From assembly GCA_023396095.1 (NCBI GenBank), contig JAEWXG010000001.1:1-23671 (forward strand): a stretch of 23,671 nt of DNA, read 5' to 3'. The notes beneath the pieces are model-generated. The model made no database searches and was not told the origin of the DNA. It saw nothing but the letters and a program-made list of their open reading frames with translations. Below are positions 14,971 to 21,993 of the stretch, piece by piece. A program made the translations under genes and the position numbers. This stretch comes from Bacillota bacterium (GTDB taxonomy: Bacteria; Bacillota; Clostridia; Christensenellales; UBA3700). Numbering within the stretch: position 1 is the first letter of the stretch; every line of letters starts with the position of its first letter.

Positions 14971-17244
14971 ATGAAATTTGATTTACACATCCATTCCAAT
15001 GCTAGTAAATATAAAGAGAGTGATGGCATTGTGGATAATTCTACAATAGATAATGTAGAAGTTTTATTAAATAAGTTAGATGAAAATGAAGTCGGATTAT
15101 TTTCTATCACAGACCATAACAGATTTAATATTGAGTTATATAATAAATTAGACAGTGAAATAAAAAATGGAAAGTATGAGAATGTAAAAGGGATTGTTGC
15201 AGGTGTTGAATTTGATGTTCAAATAGATAGTGATATGGGGAAGTGTCATATTATTACAATTTTTGATGCTAAAAATAAAGAGGATAATTATAAAAAAATA
15301 AAAGAATGTATTGATGAAAATAAACTATAGAAGAAAGAAGATTATTATACAAGAGACAAATTCGAGTCTATTCTAAAAAAAATTGGTCTTGATGTGATAT
15401 TGATTGCCTGTCAAAGAAATAGTTTAGATAAACATGACGGCAAACATAATTCATTGAGTGAATCAACTAAGGATTCAGAGAATTTAATTATGACTGGCTA
15501 TATAAATGCTTTAGAGTTTCAAAGACCGAATGTAGAAGGTATTTTAAAAAATAATTTGAGAAATATTCCTATAAATCTTGGTTTGGTAATGGGGAGCGAT
15601 TGTCATGATTGGAGTGCGTACCCAAACCATGATAAGATGAATGGAAATAAACAATTCTCCCATTCACGTGCTAAAATTCTCCCAACATTCAAAGGATTAT
15701 TGATGGCTATTACATCACCTGAGACTAGAATAAATCAACAAAATAGTAAAAATATAAACTATATTGAAGAATTCAAAATAGGAGAAGATAAAGTTAAACT
15801 TGTAAATGGTATAAATGCAATAATTGGAGAAAATGGTTCGGGAAAATCCACATTGCTAAAACTTTTGAATAATAAAGTTAATACACCAAAGCATGTAAAA
15901 AATTTAGTTGAAATTAATCAACTACATTGTGAAAATAATTATTCAGCAAAAAAATTATTTATCGGACAAGGAGAAATTGTTCAGATGTTTGATAATAGTA
16001 CACTATTCCCAAAAGAGAACTTTCTACCGGTTTCACATAATTCTTTTAAGGATGCTTATTCAAAATATGCCGAAGATATATTGTCATACCTCAAAAAAAG
16101 TATAAAAAAAGAAGAAGCAATAAATGGATTAAGAAAAAATTCTTTAGAGTATAGCGAATTAAACAATATAGCCACTTATTTTATTCAAATTGAATGTGAT
16201 AAAGATTTTTCTAGTATTGATAATATTCACAATACACCTAAAAAGGATTTATCAAGTATTATAGATAAATTAGAAACAATACTAGGTAAAGAGTATTTTA
16301 AAGCCTATGAAACTAAAATTAAGAGTGCTATTGAGATATTAAAGTCTATATTTGATGACATAGATAAAAATTACAATATTATAGAAATGGAAGAAAAGTT
16401 AAAGAATATTATAGCTTCAGAGCTTTCAACATATAATTTGAAAATAGAAGAAGCAGCTTCAACTCAAGAAAGAGATCAAAGAGATTTTAGCTCAAGGAAA
16501 GCTGATTTTATTGCAAATATTATTGATGCAATAAAGAAAGATAATGAAGAAATAGAATTTCCTCAAAAACCCAATATGTTTGAGGGAAGTAGCAAAAAAC
16601 CTAGTTGCGGATTTAGTTTTAATTCGGAATCTAACTATAATGGAAAGGATGTGTGTGACGAATTTTTATCTAAGATGTTTAACCAAAATTATGCTGACAT
16701 AGAAAAATTAAAGACGATAAAAGATGCGGAAACCTTAGTAGCAGCTATAACTGGTTGTACATCGTATGATCAGCTAGAAACTAATTATAGTAACAACTTA
16801 AGAAAATTTTTGTGTAAGATGTGTGAATGTAAAAATTATATTGTAGATATGGCTAATGAAGAGAAATCTTTGGGAAGTACTTTAGGAGAACAATCTTTAG
16901 CATATTTTAAATATATAACGGAATTTGAAAAAGAAAAATGTATATTTTTAGTAGATCAACCAGAAGATCATATTTCAAACAATAATATTAGTAAAAAACT
17001 CATAAAGTATTTAAACTCAATAAGAAATAAGAAACAAGTAATTATAGTTACTCATAACCCGTTACTGGTGGTAAATCAGGATGTTGAACAAGTGATTTAT
17101 GTTGAAAAAACTAATAATAAAATAAATATAACTTCAGGCTGTTTGGAATTTGAAGATGATAACATTAATATGTTAGAACTAATTGCAGAAAATATGGATG
17201 GTGGAAAAGATTCTATTGAAAAGAGGTTAAAAGTATATGGATAA
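14971..17244 (+). pseudogene. PHP phosphoesterase-ABC ATPase (TrlF-like) interrupted by one TAG codon
   Basis: Codons 1-119 and the frame resuming after it are in the same phase and separated only by TAG at 15328-15330. Without it the protein would be 757 residues. The PHP domain (about 1-235) has His6/His8 (DLHIHSN), Thr47-Asp48-His49 (TDHN), Glu80 (GVEFD), His93 and Asp210/His212 (GSDCH). The SMC/RecF-like ABC ATPase domain has Walker A GENGSGKST (Lys292), a coiled middle, the signature LGEQS, Walker B FLVDQPEDH (Asp662) and the H-loop VTHN. This is the layout of TrlF-family proteins, thought to be nucleic-acid-targeting defence ATPases. A GTG at 15394 could restart translation, but it would lose the first PHP metal ligands. 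The ribosome site AGGAAAGGA precedes ATG 14971. Confidence 0.75.
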
Positions 17245-17542
17245 AAAAATAAAAATTGAAATGAATGAAAATAAAGATATTGTAATTAGCGTTAATGATG
17301 ATGAAAAAATTACAATAAAAAAAGACAACCGAAAAATCCAAGCAAATGAAATTTTTGAACTTTTAAGTTATTCAAATGGTGATAATTTTTCGTTTGAGAT
17401 AGTGAATGAAAAAAATTATGATGTTTCTGTTTTGCAGTTTTTTCATGAATTGCTAGCTGAAATTGTAAATAAATTAAATATAGAAGAAACTACATGTGAC
17501 GAAATGAATTTTAATTTATCAGAAAGTGAATGCCCTTTTTAG
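17237..17542 (+). CDS. Small acidic protein coupled to the PHP-ATPase
   Basis: 101 aa, unrecognised. Its ATG overlaps the end of the PHP-ATPase gene by 8 bases, so it is translationally coupled to it. The first half looks like beta strands rich in Lys/Asp/Asn (KIKIEMNENKDIVISVNDDE), the second like a helix (SVLQFFHELLAEIVNKLN) ending in an acidic tail with two cysteines. It has no catalytic motif, membrane segment or helix-turn-helix. It is probably a partner or regulator of the ATPase (inference from coupling). Confidence 0.6.
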   Translation: MDKKIKIEMNENKDIVISVNDDEKITIKKDNRKIQANEIFELLSYSNGDNFSFEIVNEKNYDVSVLQFFHELLAEIVNKLNIEETTCDEMNFNLSESECPF

Positions 17543-17548
17543 CGTGTA

Positions 17549-17573
17549 GAGAGATGGGGAGACTCTATCTCTC
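17549..17573 (+). repeat. Hairpin after the PHP-ATPase operon
   Basis: GAGAGAT (17549-17555) and ATCTCTC (17567-17573) are exact reverse complements, with an inner GAG/CTC pair in the loop. It starts 7 bases after the stop codon. No T-run follows, so termination is uncertain. Confidence 0.4.
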
Positions 17574-17586
17574 CATTATCGTCTAG

Positions 17587-17838
17587 CTTCCGAACCTCAA
17601 CTACAGTGACCAAATAAATGCCCAAATAACCGAATTGGGGCTTTCAATCCTAAAGACGGTGAATGGCAATCCCGGCATAAAAGCCGATAGGATCTACGAA
17701 ATCCTCTCTTCTGAGGATAAGGCAATCACGCTCAACATGGTGAGAAACTCTATAAAGAGAGAACTTAGGAACTACAACGAATTGAGGGGTTTCAGGAAAA
17801 TCGGAGGCTATTACATGAAAGAAATTTCTCACAAATGA
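17587..17838 (+). pseudogene. C-terminal winged-helix-like fragment of a larger protein
   Basis: After the TAG at 17584-17586 the frame is open for 83 codons: LPNLNYSDQINAQITELGLS, ILKTVNGNPGIKADRIYEIL, then RGFRKIGGYYMK. The pattern (helix, NPGI-A-xI-x-IL, basic recognition helix, then L-RGxxKxGGYY) is that of a winged-helix domain at the C-terminus of larger proteins; similar endings occur in ATP-binding/AlbA_2-type and RecG-like proteins, but I am not sure of the parent. No good start or ribosome site is present (only a TTG at 17635). Base composition is richer in G+C than the flanking genes. It is a remnant of a different origin. Confidence 0.4.
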
Positions 17839-18417
17839 AACAATATACGATGATGGTAATGCTCGTTATCTGACCATTGATTTGGAAGAATATATTGGCA
17901 ATCTGAATTTATATCCTGATAAAGAATCAAAACCTTGGCTTTGCAATAATGTAAAAAATATTAATAATCAATCTGAAGTTTTTGAGGAGACTTCATTAGT
18001 ATTACCACCATCGAAAATTATTAGATTTTTTAATCTCAAATTGAATGTTTCAGATTTATCATGGGGAACTCAAGATAAAGAAAAAGTGATAATATGTAAC
18101 AACAATAAGAATTCATATTAGACCCTATCGGGGGGAATGTCTTTATCCGCAAAGAAGACTATTTCGACAAGTTTCTTGAAGGAAATACGGTAAAATACTT
18201 TGCTTTTACAGAGCGTTTTATTCCAGATACTGGCTATGCAGATGAAGCTTCTTTGCATTTTGAAATTGTTAATGGGAAAATAGAAAAAGAAATTAAAAAT
18301 AATGGTGTATATGGCGGATGGAATAATGGAGACAATCCATTATGTTCTGCGTGTCCACATGCAAATATTTTTGAAGACGCGGTAGATAACTCATCGATTT
18401 CTAATAGAGATAAATAG
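17820..18417 (+). pseudogene. Degraded 3' part of an unknown gene, with a frameshift
   Basis: From about 17824 the frame reads TNETIYDDGNARYLTIDLEE and continues to a stop at 18119-18121. A shifted frame then runs from about 18121, DPIGGNVFIRKEDYFDKFLE to NRDK, ending at TAG 18415-18417. The pieces read as one protein end when joined (about 198 residues). I do not recognise the family. There is no ribosome site, and the 5' end is fused to the winged-helix fragment. It was probably part of a large cargo protein lost by deletion. Confidence 0.45.
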
Positions 18418-18427
18418 TAAGTTATTA

Positions 18428-18460
18428 ATTAAAAACCAACTCCATTTAATGTGGCTTTTT
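18428..18460 (+). terminator. Possible weak terminator
   Basis: AAAAACCA and TGGCTTTTT can pair imperfectly around TCCATTTAATG and end in a T-run (18456-18460). It would isolate the following operon from upstream reading. The stem is short and bulged. Confidence 0.35.
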
Positions 18461-18465
18461 CATTT

Positions 18466-18523
18466 TGATACATTTATTCATAATTCTTATTATGTGATAA
18501 TATAATGGTATCATCGTTATAAT
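18466..18523 (+). promoter_or_regulatory. Promoter region of the ddmDE-like operon with nested inverted repeats
   Basis: Two -10 boxes are visible: TATAAT at 18501-18506, with TTCATA at 18477-18482 as a -35 (18-base spacer), and TATAAT at 18518-18523 with a poor -35. Nested inverted repeats cover the region: TGATAC (18466-18471)/GTATCA (18508-18513) and CATAAT (18479-18484)/ATTATG (18489-18494). They could be an operator, but A/T-rich DNA gives such pairs by chance. The ribosome site AAGGAG is at 18539-18544, 11 bases before the ATG. Confidence 0.5.
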
Positions 18524-18555
18524 TGCTATGGATGGTATAAGGAGTTAAATTACAT

Positions 18556-21500
18556 ATGCAAAGTGCAGTAGTTAATTTTTGTAAAAATCAAGATAACGGC
18601 ATGTTATTAATTGATATGCCAACAGGTACAGGCAAAACATTTGAAACAAGAAATATTATCAAAAGGTTTCTAAAAAATGAAATACTGACTGAAATTCCTC
18701 TTGTTGTTTATGTTACACCATTAAAGAAGAATATTGATGACATCTATGATGATTTAAGAGATGATTTTAAAAATGATAAAGAAACATTTGATAATAATGT
18801 ATTGAGAATACACGCTAATTATGAATGTGTACTTGAATCATTATTAGAATGCGAAGAAGATATTCAATTGTCATTAAGAAATAAAAAATCATTTAAAAAT
18901 TTAAAGAATAAAATACAAGCTTATAATAGATTAAAAGATAGTTTAAACATGTCAGTTGATATACTTTCAACGTCATTAATGGAAATTAGAAAGGATTATG
19001 AGTTAAAGTTTAGAAGGGATTTAGAAGAAGAACTTTCAAAAGAAGGTAAATCTTTATCAGCCAGAAAAAAACTTTTAAAGCACGATTATGCTTGGGTAAA
19101 GAAAATATATCCTTCTTGTCTTATTGATGATAGGAAAGTTCTTTTTATGACGATGGATAAATTTATATCAGGTAATGATCCGATTATTAATAAATCGTAT
19201 TCTTTTTTAACATACCCAAAATTAAGTAATGCATTAGTATTTATAGATGAATTTGATGCAACAAAAGACGTTATTTTAAATCAAGAAATTGAAAGATGTA
19301 CTGATTTTAAATTGGACATGGCAAGGTTGTTTTCTGGTATTGCTACTGCTTTAAAAGGAAAAGAGTTTCCAGTTCAATTGTTTGGAGATACTGATGAATC
19401 TCGAACCTCATTTGAAAAGATGAAGGAGAGAATTCTAGAAGTAGAAAAGGATTATGATTTAAACTATATTTTTAAGCTTGAGTCAAAGAATGATTCGAAT
19501 AGATATTTTTTGTTTGATGATTATCAACTTCATACAATTACTTCATCAAAAGATGCTGGTAAAATAACTTTTAAAACTGATAAGAAAAAGAATCATAATA
19601 TTATATCTATTATCGATAAAGATGTTAAAGATGATGGTAGATTTTATAGATCAATATATGCTATGAAAGGCGCATTAAATTATTTTTTAAATTGTTGTGC
19701 TATGTTATCAAAGAATTATATGAATAATTTTAATAAGCATCCAATTGAAGATAAGAAAGATAAAATGGAAATTGAACAAGCCGTTTCAACTATAGTGGAT
19801 CCATTTAATTTAGATAGAAATGTTACTGAAACTATATCAAGAATGATTATAGATAATATTAGTCTTCCAAAGGATAAAGACATAGTTGCTACTGATTTTT
19901 ATATGGATGGCTTTAGATATTATGATTTTAAAGATGATATGTCACATGATGCTTCCACATCATTTTTAATGTGCTATATGAATAATACTCCAGAAAAGGT
20001 AATGTTGTCATTAGCTGATAGAGCAAGAGTAGTTGGCCTTTCAGCAACAGCGAGCATTCAAACTGTGACTGGGAATTATAATATCGAATATTTAAAAGAT
20101 GAATTAAATGAAAAATTCTATAGATTACAAGAAGAAGATTTTTTAAACATTCAAAATAAAGTCAAAGTTAGATTAGAACGTGATTATAAGATTAATGTTG
20201 ATACTAAAGAATGTAATCTATCAATTATTAACGAAATAGTTAAATCTATTTTTGAATTAGAAACTAATATTGAAAAGTATACTGGTATTTTTGAAAAGTA
20301 TAAAAGCGATAAGGATGATAATTACCAAATTAAACGATTATCAAAAACCATCTTAGCTATTAAGTCTTTTATCATAAATGATGACTCCAAAGTATTACTA
20401 GTTTTAACAAACAAAAACATTAAGATTTCCGAATCAAATGATATTTTTAACGAATCATTAATGCAAGAAATAATTGAAAGTATTTCAAAAGAAAATGATA
20501 AGGTGTTACCTAAAATCCATCATTTATTTGGAAATGATTTTGATGCTGAAAAGAAAGCATATAATGACGAAATTAGAGAAGGCAAAAAAATTATCTTATT
20601 TTCAAGTTATTCATCAGTAGGAACTGGACAGAATTTACAATATGAAGAAAACTTTGGAGAAGACATTATTAAAAAAGACATTGATTCGATTTATATTGAG
20701 TACCCTACAAATATATTGGTTCAAACTGATAATCTTAAGGAGGAAACTGAATTAATTAAGTATATATACCAAATGGAAATTTTAAAAAAAAATGGAGAAA
20801 TAGCGGCTTCATTATCTTTAAGAAATATTAAGTTTGGTTTTAAGAAATATAATAATCCTAATGCTTATTATAGTTTTGATAATTCTGCTTATAAATCAGA
20901 TTCTGTTAATAATCATATGGTTAAGATACTTGTACAAGCTGTTGGCCGTATTTGTAGAACTAATGGTGTAAAAAAGAAACATAATGTAAATATTTATGTT
21001 GATAATGATATTTTTAAGAATATTGATTTTACATTTATGAATGGTAGATTAATGAATCCTGAATTTGAAGAAATTGTTAAATTGTCTAAAAAAGAAGTGG
21101 TTAAAAATAAGGAAGTTAATATTCTTCTTAACAAGGCAAATGAATGTAATATTAGAGTAAAGAAGAGAATAGAGAATATCTTAAGTATTAATAAGACCAG
21201 TTGGGATGAAAATGATATCCGAATGTGGAAAGATATAAGAGAATTTGTTTTAAAACATCCAACTATTTCCAAAAATGAATTAAGCAATTATATTCAAGTA
21301 AGCAAGATTAGAGGACTTAAAGATTTTTATTTAAGTGCTGTTGATGGTGGGGTTATAGATTCTTATCAATATTTGCCAAATTATGATGTGAATGAAAACG
21401 ATAAAGATTTTTTTCCAATCCAATATTATATAAAACAACAAAAGAACTATATTGTTATTAATGATGTTGAATGTAGATTAGATCCATTAATGAAAATACC

Positions 21501-21993
21501 TTATATAAGAAAGGTTTTTGAGAAAAAAGGATACGCAACATCGTTTGCGCCTAATGAATTAATTATTCTCCCAGTCATTTATCAAAACATCTACAAAGGT
21601 GTTTTAGGTGAAGAAGTTGGTAAAATAATCCTTGAAAATCATGGTATTCATCTAAAAGAGATCAATGATGCTAGTAAATTTGAAAAATTTGACTATCAAT
21701 TATCTGACGATGAAGATGTATATGTTGACTTTAAAAATTGGTCGGAAAACGATAAAGAAGATAGAAACGAGTATTCTGAAAAGAGTAGATTAAAGTTAGA
21801 AAGAATAAATGGTAAAAAAGCATTTATTATAAATCTTGTCGCATCTGAATTCCAAATAAAAGATAACGATAGAATAGTTGAGGTTTCCACAATTACTAAA
21901 AAGAATAATTTGTCTTTATTTGAATTAGATAAAAATAATTTATTGAAGTTGATTAATAAAATAAATGAGGCGATTGGCAATGGCGATAACTAA
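18556..21993 (+). CDS. ddmD: DdmD-like SF2 helicase with C-terminal PD-(D/E)xK nuclease
   Basis: 1145 aa. Helicase motifs in order: Walker A MPTGTGKT (Lys27), motif II IDEFD (Asp231-Glu232), motif III GLSATA (Ser496-Ala497-Thr498), motif V SVGTGQNLQY (about 687-696) and motif VI QAVGRICRT (Arg798, Arg801). A nuclease domain follows at about 1005-1130: LGEEVG (Glu1019/Glu1020), KFDYQL (Asp1046) and VYVDFKNW (Asp1058, Lys1060), an intact PD-(D/E)xK core. In the DdmDE system of Vibrio cholerae, DdmD (about 1,190 aa) is loaded by the Argonaute-like DdmE onto plasmid DNA, unwinds it and degrades it. Size, domain order and the overlapping downstream gene match. The N-terminus is short (Walker A at 20), and an in-frame TAA 18 bases upstream excludes an earlier start. 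It might belong to another helicase-nuclease defence family, but DdmD is the best fit. Confidence 0.75.
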   Translation: MQSAVVNFCKNQDNGMLLIDMPTGTGKTFETRNIIKRFLKNEILTEIPLVVYVTPLKKNIDDIYDDLRDDFKNDKETFDNNVLRIHANYECVLESLLECEEDIQLSLRNKKSFKNLKNKIQAYNRLKDSLNMSVDILSTSLMEIRKDYELKFRRDLEEELSKEGKSLSARKKLLKHDYAWVKKIYPSCLIDDRKVLFMTMDKFISGNDPIINKSYSFLTYPKLSNALVFIDEFDATKDVILNQEIERCTDFKLDMARLFSGIATALKGKEFPVQLFGDTDESRTSFEKMKERILEVEKDYDLNYIFKLESKNDSNRYFLFDDYQLHTITSSKDAGKITFKTDKKKNHNIISIIDKDVKDDGRFYRSIYAMKGALNYFLNCCAMLSKNYMNNFNKHPIEDKKDKMEIEQAVSTIVDPFNLDRNVTETISRMIIDNISLPKDKDIVATDFYMDGFRYYDFKDDMSHDASTSFLMCYMNNTPEKVMLSLADRARVVGLSATASIQTVTGNYNIEYLKDELNEKFYRLQEEDFLNIQNKVKVRLERDYKINVDTKECNLSIINEIVKSIFELETNIEKYTGIFEKYKSDKDDNYQIKRLSKTILAIKSFIINDDSKVLLVLTNKNIKISESNDIFNESLMQEIIESISKENDKVLPKIHHLFGNDFDAEKKAYNDEIREGKKIILFSSYSSVGTGQNLQYEENFGEDIIKKDIDSIYIEYPTNILVQTDNLKEETELIKYIYQMEILKKNGEIAASLSLRNIKFGFKKYNNPNAYYSFDNSAYKSDSVNNHMVKILVQAVGRICRTNGVKKKHNVNIYVDNDIFKNIDFTFMNGRLMNPEFEEIVKLSKKEVVKNKEVNILLNKANECNIRVKKRIENILSINKTSWDENDIRMWKDIREFVLKHPTISKNELSNYIQVSKIRGLKDFYLSAVDGGVIDSYQYLPNYDVNENDKDFFPIQYYIKQQKNYIVINDVECRLDPLMKIPYIRKVFEKKGYATSFAPNELIILPVIYQNIYKGVLGEEVGKIILENHGIHLKEINDASKFEKFDYQLSDDEDVYVDFKNWSENDKEDRNEYSEKSRLKLERINGKKAFIINLVASEFQIKDNDRIVEVSTITKKNNLSLFELDKNNLLKLINKINEAIGNGDN

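Noticed and set aside
15328..15330. TAG recoding (amber as a sense codon) in this genome
   Set aside because: Several genes in the window end in TAG at the expected place (VirB4, DUF1016, the 101 aa gene), so TAG works as a stop here.
20994..21980. - strand open frames inside the helicase-nuclease gene
   Set aside because: Ser/Leu/Phe-rich complements of Asn/Lys/Asp-rich coding sequence, without ribosome sites.
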